The translations under genes and the position numbers were made by a program. Of a stretch of 21,229 bases of DNA, positions 1 to 7,617 are shown in pieces; within the stretch, counting starts at the first letter, position 1, and every line of letters starts with the position of its first letter. This DNA comes from JBBSIN01 sp038232055. Lineage in GTDB: Bacteria > Actinomycetota > Actinomycetes > JADGOV01. Under the pieces are notes generated by a model, which had not been told where the DNA came from, searched no databases, and saw only the letters and a program-made list of their open reading frames with translations. Location: positions 1 through 21,229 of the forward strand of contig JBBSIN010000041.1 of assembly GCA_038232055.1 (NCBI GenBank). The letters run 5' to 3'.

Positions 1-165
1 CGGCAGTTCTACCGGAAGGCCGACATCCGGATTCTCATGCTCGAGGACGAGGTCTACGAGGCGGAGGCGTTCTTCGTCGCCGGCCGTTACCGCAGCTTCG
101 TGAAGGCGCGCGCCATCTGCGAGACGGGGTCCACCGTGGTCGCCGTCGTGGCGCCGGAGCCGTAG
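1..165 (+). CDS. 3' end of an unrecognised protein (partial)
   Basis: The first 54 codons read open in frame from base 1 and end at TAG 163-165. The piece contains the strings LMLEDEVYEAEAFF and VAGRYRSFVKARAIC and ends VVAVVAPEP, which looks like the amphipathic, ordinary cytoplasmic end of an alpha/beta protein. I do not recognise the family. The stop lies one base before the stop codon of the minus-strand gene at 167, so the two genes converge with almost no spacer and any terminator must lie inside coding sequence. The absence of a stop and the plausible residue composition support it as coding, but the fragment is too short to give a function. Confidence 0.6.
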   Translation, partial: RQFYRKADIRILMLEDEVYEAEAFFVAGRYRSFVKARAICETGSTVVAVVAPEP

Positions 166-166
166 G

Positions 167-2242
167 TCAGGAGCTGGGGCTCAGGAACAGCCCCGCAGAC
201 GTCCAATCGCTGGCACCATCGACCACCGGGGCGTTGGTGGGAACCAGGAAGCTGGGCACTCCGTTGACGAGCTTGTTCTTGTAGAGCTTCGTCCCCGAGG
301 AGTAGAAGAGGTAGGTCCCGCTGCTGTCGCTGGCCACGGTGAGGCCCTTGACGACGCCCCAGCTGGACGTACCCGGGATCGGGAAGCGCTGCGAGCCGAC
401 CTGGCTGCTCTCCGTCTCGAAGTAGCGGTAGAACAGCCCGGAGACGTTGGCGACCGTGTAGTACATCCGCCCGCTGGCGTATCCCATGCCGCTGATCTTC
501 GAGACCGGGAACCCGTTGCCGTTGGAGCCGGTGTAGGTGTTGAGGCCGAAGGTGTCGACGACGGACGGCGTGCCGAACTGCGTGCCGTCGAAGCTCACCT
601 TGTACAGGTTGTTGTCGACCGCCCCGTAGTAGACGGTGTTGCCGACCATGAACGCGCCGTGCACCGCACCGCCGGGGGTCGGCAGCGACATCGGCGTGGC
701 CAGCGGCGGTGCGACCGGCTGGTTGCCGGTGAACGCCGGCGAGCGCTTGAGGTCGCCGTTGGCGTTGACGACGTAAAGGTCGTCGCCGAGCGGGTGCGGG
801 TACTGGTAGGCCGGCGCGTGCCCGCCCGCGGTCGGGAACATCGCGATCCGGCTGCGGTAGAAGGGTCCGGTGTTGCACGGGAGCGTGATGTGCTGGGTTC
901 CGTCGGGATCAGTGATCGTGCGCTCCCGGTAGGAGCAGTCGGCCTTGATGGTGTCGGTGTCGCTGCCCAGCCACACGCCATCGTCGGTGGCGATGAGGGC
1001 GAAGACGCCGAGACCGCGAGGATCGCGCCCCGCGTTCCACGACAGCGGCATGCCGTTCTCGGGGTCGAGCGCAGCGATGCCGTAGTGCGCGATGCCCCCC
1101 GGGCCGGCGGCCATCGCGCCGTTCACGTGGTTGTAGTCGTTCATCCACCGCTGGTGGCCCCCGGTGTAGACGGCCGGCCCGGTGACCGCCACCGACCACT
1201 CCGAGTCGCCCCCGGTGTAGTCGACCCAGGTCGGCTGCTGGCCGCTGCCGGCGTTCGGCGCGATCTCCCACCGGGAGGCCGTGTCACACAGCCGGCCGGG
1301 GTAGAAGCCGCCGGTTGCCACCATGACGACGTAGTTGCCGGTGGGGTCGATGTCGATGGCCTGGGCCGCCGCGTAGAACTGCGCGCTGCACGACGCCTTG
1401 GTCCGGTCCGTCTCCCAGCTGCCGAGCGACGCCGTACCGTCGGCGCCGATCGTGAGCTGCGCCATCTGGTTGCGGTCGCTGCCGTTGACCGTGGCGAAGT
1501 TGCCGATCACGACCATCGTTCGCGAGCCGTCACCCGCGGCGGGCGTGATGTCGATCGCGCGCACGTTGTTCGAGCCGCGCCCGTAGGCGGTGCCGGCGAA
1601 CGTGAGGTTGGGGGCCGGCCGCACGGCTCCGGTCACCGGGTCGAGGCCGGCGAGCCTCGACCGTGTGACCGTGGTCTTCGAGTAGATGCTGCTGAACGAT
1701 CCGCCGGCGTAGAGCGTGCCACCGACTGCCTTGAGGGTCAGGACCTGGGCGTTCGGGTTCGCCTTGAAGGCGGTGACGACCTTGCCGTCGGTTGCGTCGT
1801 TAGCGAGTGAGAGCTTGACGAGCTTCTTGCGGCTGGTGCTCCCGTTGATGCTGCTGAACGTGCCGCCGACGAAGACCGCGTTGCTCGTGGGGTCGGCGAC
1901 GAGGGCGTCGACCTCGCCGTTCAGCTGCGGGAAGAAGTTGCGGTCGATGGCTCCGGTCGATCGGTCGAAGGCGAAGAGGAAGGACTGGGCGATGGGGTTC
2001 TTGCACTTGTCAGACGCGTCGCTGATCTTGGTGAAGTTCCCGCCGGCCACCACCTTCTGGCCGACGACCGCGAGAGCGAGCACGCGGTTGTCGTAGAGGC
2101 CGTTGTCGCAGACGTGCGCCGTGTTCGCGGTGGGCACGGTGTCGACGACGACGCTGTGCTCGGCGTTGACAGCAGCGCTGGGGCCGGCCGCGGCGGCGAT
2201 GAGCGCGGCGGCGACGCTGCCGACAGTGAGAATGCGACGCAA
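167..2242 (-). CDS. Secreted delta-60/beta-propeller-like protein
   Basis: This 691-residue protein begins with a signal peptide (MRRILTVGSVAAALIAAAAG, then an Ala-rich cleavage region near residue 27), so it is probably exported. The body is a series of short propeller-type repeats of the form V-L-A-L-x-x-x-G-x-x-V-x-A-G-G-x-F (for example VVAGGNFTKI, VFVGGTFSSI and LYAGGSFSSI in the first 200 residues), typical of delta-60/PQQ-like repeat domains. Later come VYTGGHQRW and GIAALDPENGMPLSWN. Several Cys residues (CDNGLYDNR, DKCKN, LCDTASRW) could form disulfides outside the cell. The start is TTG at 2240-2242, chosen because AGAGGA sits six bases upstream. It is paralogous to the larger gene upstream at 2440-5502 and lacks that gene's C-terminal repeats. 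No catalytic motif is visible; a carbohydrate- or surface-binding role is only a guess. Confidence 0.85.
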   Translation of the reverse strand: MRRILTVGSVAAALIAAAAGPSAAVNAEHSVVVDTVPTANTAHVCDNGLYDNRVLALAVVGQKVVAGGNFTKISDASDKCKNPIAQSFLFAFDRSTGAIDRNFFPQLNGEVDALVADPTSNAVFVGGTFSSINGSTSRKKLVKLSLANDATDGKVVTAFKANPNAQVLTLKAVGGTLYAGGSFSSIYSKTTVTRSRLAGLDPVTGAVRPAPNLTFAGTAYGRGSNNVRAIDITPAAGDGSRTMVVIGNFATVNGSDRNQMAQLTIGADGTASLGSWETDRTKASCSAQFYAAAQAIDIDPTGNYVVMVATGGFYPGRLCDTASRWEIAPNAGSGQQPTWVDYTGGDSEWSVAVTGPAVYTGGHQRWMNDYNHVNGAMAAGPGGIAHYGIAALDPENGMPLSWNAGRDPRGLGVFALIATDDGVWLGSDTDTIKADCSYRERTITDPDGTQHITLPCNTGPFYRSRIAMFPTAGGHAPAYQYPHPLGDDLYVVNANGDLKRSPAFTGNQPVAPPLATPMSLPTPGGAVHGAFMVGNTVYYGAVDNNLYKVSFDGTQFGTPSVVDTFGLNTYTGSNGNGFPVSKISGMGYASGRMYYTVANVSGLFYRYFETESSQVGSQRFPIPGTSSWGVVKGLTVASDSSGTYLFYSSGTKLYKNKLVNGVPSFLVPTNAPVVDGASDWTSAGLFLSPSS

Positions 2243-2248
2243 GGAAAG

Positions 2249-2254
2249 TCCTCT
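2249..2254 (-). promoter_or_regulatory. Ribosome binding site that fixes a TTG start
   Basis: AGAGGA on the minus strand lies six bases before TTG 2242-2240. No ATG or GTG with comparable support is nearby, and the signal peptide begins directly after this TTG. Confidence 0.6.
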
Positions 2255-2356
2255 GGGACGAAGTGACGAAGTGACGACAAACTAGAGTTCGGGTCAGCTT
2301 GGCTCAAGGATGCATCACCAGACGACGACGCGTGTCTGGATTCGGCGAAATTGGGC

Positions 2357-2376
2357 CGTTCGGCGGAGGCCGAGCG
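2357..2376 (-). terminator. Candidate terminator hairpin after the 1020-aa gene
   Basis: On the minus strand CGCTCGGC, a CTCC loop, then GCCGAACG form an 8-bp stem with one G-U pair, about 60 bases past the stop at 2440. A short AATTTC stretch follows a few bases later, but there is no true T tract. A second weaker hairpin (CCAGAC/GTCTGG with a 10-base loop) lies at 2318-2339. Confidence 0.4.
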
Positions 2377-2439
2377 CTAAGGAGCCTCGCCGATTGAGAC
2401 AGCCTGTGTGTGCTCTGCTACACGTAGTCGTACACCATG

Positions 2440-5400
2440 TCAGGAGCCGGCCGGGATGTCTCCCCAGTCGCCCCACGCGACCGACGCCGTCCCGCCGTCG
2501 GGCCAGCGGACGCTGTCGTACCACCGGCTGTTCGACGGCCGCCACACGGCGATCTCGCTTCTCCGGTCGCCGTTGAAGTCTCCCGGCACGGGGATGTCGC
2601 CGCTCGCGCCCCAGGCGACCGACGGGGTGCCGCGTACGTACCACCGCCCCGTCGACGGCCGCCACACCGCCAGGTCCGCCCGGCCGTCGGCGTTGTAGTC
2701 GCCGGGGACCGGCACGTCGCCGGGTGCACCCCACCGCACCGGCGGCGCGCTACCGACGTACCACTCGCCGGTCGAGGGTCGCCACACCGCGAGGTCGGTC
2801 TTGCGGTCGCCGGTGTAATCGCTTGGCACCGGTACGTCGCCGCTGACGCCGAGGGTGGCCGAAGGCCCGGTGAGGAACGACCAGGCGCCGGTCGACGGCG
2901 TCCAGACGGCGGGATCCGCCCTGCCGTCGCCGTTGTAGTCCCCGGGGACCGGCACGTCGCCGTTGCCACCCAACGTCTCCGGCCAGATCCCCTTGACGTA
3001 CCACCGGCCGTTCGAGGGCCGCCACACCGCGAGATCGGTCCTGCGGTCGCCGGTGTAGTCGGCGGCGACCGGGACATCGCCGCGGCGCCCGTACGGGATC
3101 GACACCGCTCCCTTGACGTACCACCGGCCGTCCGAGGGCCGCCAGACCGCGAGGTCGGTCCTGCCGTCGCCGTTGAAGTCGCCGCGCACCGTACGGGGCA
3201 CGACGGGTGTGGTGCCGAACCGCGCCACGTGATCGAGGTGAACGTCGGCGTGGCCAACGTCGTACGCCTCGACGTTGACGTAGAGCGGCCCGGTCGTGTG
3301 CGGGGCGTAGGACAGCGTCGCGCGCCAGATGCCCTTGGTTGCGGTTCCGGACACCAGCGCGGCATCCTGCAGCTGGACCCCGCCACGCGGGCCCTCGACG
3401 GTGACCATGACCTTCTGCACGCCGTCCGGGTCGCTGACGGGCACGTCGACCCGCGCCCGGGCCGGCGAGGTCAGGTAGGTGATGACGCTGGACGTACGGA
3501 CGTCTCCGACGAGGGGCGCCGAGGAGGCGCCGGGCACCTCGAACGGGACGGTCGGCGCGTCGGCCGGCGCCAGGACGAACAGGGCAGCCGACCTCCACGA
3601 CCGGCTGGAGTCGACCAGCGTGCCGGTGTCGCCGGCGATCCCGTGGACCAGCGGGACGCGGTAGAGGCCGGGGTTGTCGGCGGTGGCGTAGTAAACGGTG
3701 CCGCCGACGACGGTCAGGCCCTGCACGGTTGCCCACACCGGACCGCTGCCGGCCGAGAAGGTCTCGGCGCCGAGCACTTCGTCGTCGGGCTCGAAGTACC
3801 GGTAGAGCAGTCTCGGGATGCCCCTGAGCGTGTAGTACAGGCGCCCGTTGGCGTAGGCCATGCCGGTGACGTCCGCGACCGGGAACCCGTCGACCGTACC
3901 CGTGAGGGTGTTGAGCCCGTGCGTGTCTACGACGGTCGGGTCGGCGAGGGTCGTGCCGTCGAACGGGGCGACATAGAAGTTGTTGTCGTCGTACCCGTAG
4001 TACAGCCGGCCGCTGAGCATGAAGGCGCCCCGGACGTGCGACGCCCAGTCGGCGTTGCCCACCGGGGTGTCCGGGCCAAAGGAGGAGCCGTCCGGGGTGG
4101 TGGCCTTGTAGAGCTGGTCGCTGGCCCGGTAGAGCTCGCCGGGGAACGTCCCCGGGTTGGCCGGCGGCCGCACGGTACCGCCGTCGAGCGGCAGGAGCGC
4201 GAGTCGCGGATGGGCCTCCCCGCCGATGTCGACAGTGTCACTACCGACCCACAGCCCCTGGTCGTTCGCGAGGAACGCGAAGACGCCGAGCCCACGGTCA
4301 CGGGTCGGGTTCCAGGAGAGCGGCAGCCCGTTCTGTGGGTCGAGGGCCGCGATGCCGGTCCGCTTCACCGCGCCCGGACCTTGGACGCCGCCGCAGTACG
4401 GCCGGGTGCAGTTGTTCTCCCAGCGCTGATGCCCCCCGGTGTAGACGGCGGTTCCGGTAGCGGCCACCCGCCACTGCGAGTCGCCGCCGGTCGCGTCGAC
4501 CCAGGTGGGCTGCTGGCCGGAGCCGTGCCGGCCGAGCTCCCAGCGCGACGCCGTGTCGCACAGGGAGTTCAGGCGCGACCCGCCGGTCGTCACGAGGGCG
4601 AAGTAGGAGCCGGTGGGATCGATGTCGATGCCTTGTACGGACGAGTCGAAGCTGTCCGTACACCGGGTCTTCGTCCGGTCGGTCTGCCAACTGTCCACTG
4701 CCGACCGGCTGCCGAGGTCGACCAGGGCGATCTGGTCGCGCGGCTGTCCGTTCACCGCGGCGAAGTTTCCGATGGCGACCATGGTCGACCCGTCCGGCGT
4801 CACGTCGAGGGCGCGCACCGTCGTCGTCCCGACGCCCCAGGCGGTTCCCGTCACGGCAAGGTTCAGGCTCTGGCCCACGTTGCCGGTGGTCGCGTCGACT
4901 CCGGCCAGCCGCTGTCGGGCGACGCCGCGGATCGTGGTGAACTGGCCGCCCACGTAGAGCAGCCTGTTGTCAGGCGCCAGCCGCAGCGTCTTCACCGCGC
5001 CGTTGGTACGCGCGTCGAAGGCGCCGATCGTCGAGCCCGTGGCGATGCTGAGCTTGACGACTCCCTTGGCCGCTTGGCCGTTGACGGTGTGGAACGCTCC
5101 GCCGACATAGACGGAGGCCCCGTCCGCGCCGGCCACGAGGGCGTCGACCTCGCCGTCAACCTGCGGGGTGAAGTCGGCGTCGATGACACCGGTCGACCGG
5201 TCGAACGCGAACAGGTACGGCCGGGAGATGGTCGAGTACTCGCTGGCGGGCGCAACGCTCGTGAACGAGCCACCCACGATCATCTTCGAACCGACCTGGG
5301 CGAGCGCCTGGACGGTGCCGTCGAGCACCTGCGGCGTCCAGTCCACCGGGTTCTCGCTCACCAGCCGGTCCTGGGGCGTGCTGACCGCCGCGCTGGGCGG

Positions 5401-5502
5401 GACGAACGCACCGACGAGCCCCGCGGTCAGGACGAAGACCGCGCTGACGAACGCAGCGGGGCTTAACGCAGTGGGCAAACGGCGCCGGCTGCTGCCTGTC
5501 AC
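2440..5502 (-). CDS. Large secreted propeller protein with six C-terminal FG-GAP/VCBS-like repeats
   Basis: The 1020-residue product has an N-terminal signal peptide (residues 1 to about 40, Arg-rich then hydrophobic, ending PPSAAVS). Residues of about 45-640 are propeller-like repeats paralogous to the 691-residue protein downstream, sharing strings such as SGQQPTWVD, TAVYTGGHQRW and GIAALDP. Residues of about 670-770 look like an Ig/fibronectin-type beta domain (VDVPVSDPDGVQKVMVTVEG). Residues 775-1020 are six repeats of 40 residues built on D-[FY]-x-x-D-x-R-x-[DE]-x-A-V-W-x-P-S, resembling integrin-type FG-GAP/VCBS repeats. Several keep a DxNxDG calcium-binding loop. The start is GTG 5502-5500; the upstream GGGGG gives only weak ribosome-binding support. 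The protein is probably released or cell-surface associated. The ligand is unknown. Confidence 0.85.
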   Translation of the reverse strand: MTGSSRRRLPTALSPAAFVSAVFVLTAGLVGAFVPPSAAVSTPQDRLVSENPVDWTPQVLDGTVQALAQVGSKMIVGGSFTSVAPASEYSTISRPYLFAFDRSTGVIDADFTPQVDGEVDALVAGADGASVYVGGAFHTVNGQAAKGVVKLSIATGSTIGAFDARTNGAVKTLRLAPDNRLLYVGGQFTTIRGVARQRLAGVDATTGNVGQSLNLAVTGTAWGVGTTTVRALDVTPDGSTMVAIGNFAAVNGQPRDQIALVDLGSRSAVDSWQTDRTKTRCTDSFDSSVQGIDIDPTGSYFALVTTGGSRLNSLCDTASRWELGRHGSGQQPTWVDATGGDSQWRVAATGTAVYTGGHQRWENNCTRPYCGGVQGPGAVKRTGIAALDPQNGLPLSWNPTRDRGLGVFAFLANDQGLWVGSDTVDIGGEAHPRLALLPLDGGTVRPPANPGTFPGELYRASDQLYKATTPDGSSFGPDTPVGNADWASHVRGAFMLSGRLYYGYDDNNFYVAPFDGTTLADPTVVDTHGLNTLTGTVDGFPVADVTGMAYANGRLYYTLRGIPRLLYRYFEPDDEVLGAETFSAGSGPVWATVQGLTVVGGTVYYATADNPGLYRVPLVHGIAGDTGTLVDSSRSWRSAALFVLAPADAPTVPFEVPGASSAPLVGDVRTSSVITYLTSPARARVDVPVSDPDGVQKVMVTVEGPRGGVQLQDAALVSGTATKGIWRATLSYAPHTTGPLYVNVEAYDVGHADVHLDHVARFGTTPVVPRTVRGDFNGDGRTDLAVWRPSDGRWYVKGAVSIPYGRRGDVPVAADYTGDRRTDLAVWRPSNGRWYVKGIWPETLGGNGDVPVPGDYNGDGRADPAVWTPSTGAWSFLTGPSATLGVSGDVPVPSDYTGDRKTDLAVWRPSTGEWYVGSAPPVRWGAPGDVPVPGDYNADGRADLAVWRPSTGRWYVRGTPSVAWGASGDIPVPGDFNGDRRSEIAVWRPSNSRWYDSVRWPDGGTASVAWGDWGDIPAGS
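2443..3180 (-). repeat. Six in-gene tandem repeats of 120 bp
   Basis: These are the DNA copies that encode the six FG-GAP-like repeats. Spacing is exactly 120 bp for five units, with a longer last unit (46 residues). Recurrent words on the plus strand are CGGTCGCCGGTGTAGTC-like and GTACCACCGGCCGT-like segments. The copies differ at many synonymous and non-synonymous positions, so this is an old coding repeat and not a recent DNA expansion. Confidence 0.85.
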
Positions 5503-5568
5503 CTGGGACCCCCGAAGCTTGGGCGGTACGGGTACGAACCGGACTCGGCTGGTACTTGCGTCGTCTGT

Positions 5569-5583
5569 ATCACAGTGATCACT
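5569..5583. promoter_or_regulatory. Overlapping palindromes upstream of the 1020-aa gene
   Basis: ATCACAGTGAT (5569-5579) and AGTGATCACT (5574-5583) overlap about 70 bases upstream of the GTG start at 5502. The position suits an operator. No regulator for it is identified in the window. Confidence 0.3.
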
Positions 5584-5833
5584 TCGAATCGGGCCGGGAA
5601 ACGCCGAAGACGGCGAGATCCACTACTGCAGATCCACTACTGGTGCCACTTGAGTTCGCGCCCGCCGCTGGAACGGGAGCACGTCTGTATACACAGAGTA
5701 GCCGACCGTGCGCGGAGATGTGCCGCCTTTCGGCTGGACCGACAACTGTGCCAACTCCAGCGGCACGCCAAAGGATCTCCTTCGCTACCGCTGTGGTTGC
5801 CAAACGATCTCCAGGACCGCTCACCAACCACCA

Positions 5834-5932
5834 CAGATCGAGCAGGGCAAGGCGGCTTGCTCCCCTGCCGGCGGTGCCGTAGCCCGCCACCGCGCCGAGG
5901 AGCTCATCTCGGAGATCCGGCAAGCTCGCTGA
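5834..5932 (+). pseudogene. Possible antitoxin 3' end preceding the PIN remnant
   Basis: A plus-strand frame ends RHRAEELISEIRQAR and stops with TGA at 5930-5932, 25 bases before the PIN-domain remnant. An Arg/Glu-rich amphipathic helix with this kind of ending is common at the C terminus of small VapB-type antitoxins, and the order antitoxin-then-PIN is the usual one. Upstream in this frame nothing resembles a ribbon-helix-helix, AbrB or Phd DNA-binding domain, so at best a broken 3' end remains. The call rests on the ending and the context only. Confidence 0.25.
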
Positions 5933-5957
5933 GCTCATACCGGCTGAGCTGAAACCG

Positions 5958-6061
5958 ATGGACGCCTTCGACGCCGACGTACTGATCTATGCGGCCGTTC
6001 CTGGGCATCCGCTCGGGCGGAGGTCCTGGCACTGTTTCCCCTCGGGCCCACCGACCGGGGA
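5958..6061 (+). pseudogene. Truncated, frameshifted PIN-domain (VapC-like) toxin remnant
   Basis: From ATG 5958 the plus strand reads MDAFDADVLIYAAVPGHPLG, the first beta strand and helix of a PIN domain. It includes the first conserved catalytic Asp in the DADVLIY motif. The frame then breaks in a G run near 6012-6017. Continuing one frame over gives EVLALFPLGPTDRG, a sensible continuation, and then TGA about 6061. One missing G would reconcile the two. The remaining roughly 100 residues of a normal PIN protein, with the other acidic residues, are absent, so it cannot be an active RNase. Homology to the neighbouring MFS remnant on the other strand starts exactly where this one ends. Confidence 0.6.
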
Positions 6062-6811
6062 TGAAGCCGAGATTGATCAGTAGCCCAACGAGATTGCCGC
6101 CGGTGAAGGTGGTGCTGCGGAACAGGGCAGTGGCAGCATCGGCTCCGCCGTACGGCGCTCCAGGCCGACGAACGCGACGAGCGCCGCGGCAGCGGCGGCC
6201 AGCCCGCCGAGCACCAGGGGAGCGGCGAAGCCGCGGTCGCCCGCCTCGATCTGGGCGAGCGTGAGCGCGCCGAGCCCGATGACCGCGGTGACCTGCGCGG
6301 CGGGGTCCAGCCGGCGCTCCGGCCGCGGCGTCGGAGCCGGCAGACAGCGCACCGTCAGCAGGATTGCGATCAGGGCGACCGGCACGTTGACGGCGAACAC
6401 GGCCCGCCAGCTGAGCGCGGAGGTGAGGCCGCCGCCGATGACCGGTCCGGACGCGGCCGCGAGTCCGGCGATCGCGCCCCAGACGCCGACCGCCCTCGCC
6501 CGAGCCGCCCGGTTGGCGAAGCTGGCTTGCAGCAGCGACGCCGGCACCATGCTCGCCGCCACGACACCCTGGACGAGGCGGGCAGCGACCGTCCCGGCGG
6601 TGAGCAGCAGCGCGGCGAAGGTGAAGGTGTAGCCGTCGACCACCCACTGCAAGGCGCCGATCCCGGCTTGCAGCTCGCGACCCAGCGCTGGCAGCGTGAG
6701 GTTCACGGCGGTGACGTCGAGGATCACCATGAAGTAGCCGAGGCTGACCGCCAGCAGCGGTAGCGCAGCACCCACCGGGCGTCGCGCTGCCCCTACGGGC
6801 GTCGTGGTCAT
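6062..6811 (-). pseudogene. MFS (DHA2-type) drug exporter, decayed
   Basis: From ATG 6811 the minus strand reads MTTTPVGAARRPVGAALPLL and SLGYFMVILDVTAVNLTLPAL, the typical first helix of 14-TM DHA2 exporters, then LQWVVDGYTFTFAALLLTAG. The next segment jumps to RLVQGVVAASMVPASLLQ. About 40 residues are missing between them, including the loop 2-3 motif GxLxDRxGRR, a loss expected to abolish transport. Later SGPVIGGGL and FAVNVPVALIAI are recognisable. Near 6125-6127 a C run is one base short: the frame leaves at EPMLPLP and the true continuation, LFRSTTFTGGNLVGLLINLGF, lies in the next frame. Homology ends at about 6062, so the whole C-terminal half is gone. It diverges from the ArsR-type gene across a shared palindrome. 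Confidence 0.8.
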
Positions 6812-6833
6812 CCAGCCAGTCTCGTCGGGCAGA

Positions 6834-6853
6834 ACTTCGTCGTACGACGAAGT
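6834..6853. promoter_or_regulatory. Perfect 20-bp palindromic operator in the divergent promoter
   Basis: ACTTCGTCGTACGACGAAGT is a perfect inverted repeat centred between two divergent genes. It lies 22 bases from the ATG of the MFS remnant and 23 bases from the ATG of the ArsR-type regulator. Dimeric winged-helix repressors of the ArsR family bind such palindromes and commonly autoregulate, so this is the probable site of the adjacent regulator. The assignment to that protein is inferred from position. Confidence 0.7.
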
Positions 6854-6876
6854 GTCGGCGACGTAGCGTGGACGGC

Positions 6877-7617
6877 ATGTCGGGTGATGCGGACCTCGCC
6901 GCGGTCGGATCCTTGCTCGCGGACCGCGCGCGCTGCCAGATCCTGCTCGCGCTGGCCGACGGTCGGGCGCTGGCCGCCAGCACGCTGGCCGACGAGGCGG
7001 GCGTGGGCGCCTCAACGGCCAGCGCTCACCTGTCCAAGCTCGCCGGTGCCCGCCTGCTGCACGTCGAGACCCACGGTCGGCACCGCTACTACCGGCTTGC
7101 CGGTCCGCACGTCAGCGAGCTGCTCGAGACGGTCGCCCGCATCGCGCCGGCCGCGCCGGTGCGCTCGCTGCGGCAGGGCACCCGCGCGGCGGCGAACCGA
7201 GCCGGCCGCACCTGTTACGACCATCTCGCCGGCCGGCTCGGCGTCGCCGTCATGGCCGCCCTGCTCGACAACGGCGTCCTGGACGGCGGTGACGGCGGTT
7301 TCCACCGGGCGGCTGCCCGCGACGATCGGCTCTCCGCGCCCGGCCGCGACGTCGACTACCGGCTTACCGACCACGGCCGCGCCCGGCTCGCCGACCTCGG
7401 CGTCGACCTACCCACGGGCAGCCGCCGGCCACTGGTCCGCTACTGCGTCGACTGGTCCGAGCAGCGGCACCATCTCGGCGGCGCGCTCGGTGCCGCGTTG
7501 CTGTGCCGATTCCTCGAGAGTGGATGGGTACGGCGTACGCACGGCAGCCGGGCGATCCGGTTGACCGACGTGGGCCGCACCGAGTTCGCTCGCCAGCTCG
7601 GGGTGGAGGCTCCGTGA
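6877..7617 (+). CDS. ArsR-family winged-helix transcriptional regulator
   Basis: The product is about 246 residues, the long type of ArsR regulator. Residues 1-80 form the winged helix: SLLADRARCQILLALADGR, then the recognition region ASTLADEAGVGASTASAHLSKL, then the wing LLHVETHGRHRYYRLAG. A C-terminal half of about 150 residues (YRLTDHGRARLADLGVDL, YCVDWSEQRHHLGGALGAAL, HGSRAIRLTDVGRTEF) probably senses the ligand or forms the dimer. This layout is common for regulators beside MFS pumps in actinobacteria. No obvious metal-binding Cys pair is present, so a metal ligand is doubtful. ATG 6877 is preferred; GTG 6868 is an alternative nine bases upstream. The stop TGA overlaps the GTG start of the ABC ATPase by four bases, so the regulator and exporter are probably one transcription unit controlled by the palindrome at 6834-6853. 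Confidence 0.85.
   Translation: MSGDADLAAVGSLLADRARCQILLALADGRALAASTLADEAGVGASTASAHLSKLAGARLLHVETHGRHRYYRLAGPHVSELLETVARIAPAAPVRSLRQGTRAAANRAGRTCYDHLAGRLGVAVMAALLDNGVLDGGDGGFHRAAARDDRLSAPGRDVDYRLTDHGRARLADLGVDLPTGSRRPLVRYCVDWSEQRHHLGGALGAALLCRFLESGWVRRTHGSRAIRLTDVGRTEFARQLGVEAP

Larger units (their letters stand above)
5503..5957. other. 455-bp gap with no intact gene
   Basis: This stretch holds the presumed promoter of the minus-strand gene that starts at 5502, including two overlapping palindromes at 5569-5583. Its right end holds a possible antitoxin 3' end (about 5834-5932). Open frames across the middle on either strand have compositions unlike the neighbouring proteins and no ribosome-binding sites, and I do not believe any of them. 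The rest looks like degraded sequence. Confidence 0.5.

Noticed and set aside
2443..3180. 120-bp periodic repeats considered as a CRISPR array or satellite
   Set aside because: The period is a multiple of three, the copies are diverged, and they encode regular FG-GAP-like protein repeats in one frame.
2437..5466. Very long plus-strand open frame (1009 codons) across the secreted-protein gene
   Set aside because: It is the antisense shadow of the GC-rich minus-strand gene. Its translation is Arg/Gly/Val/Asp-rich with no domain logic, while the minus strand gives a signal peptide and ordered repeats.
5579..5938. Minus-strand 119-codon frame in the decay zone
   Set aside because: No ribosome-binding site, no recognised motif, and it overlaps the likely antitoxin end on the other strand.
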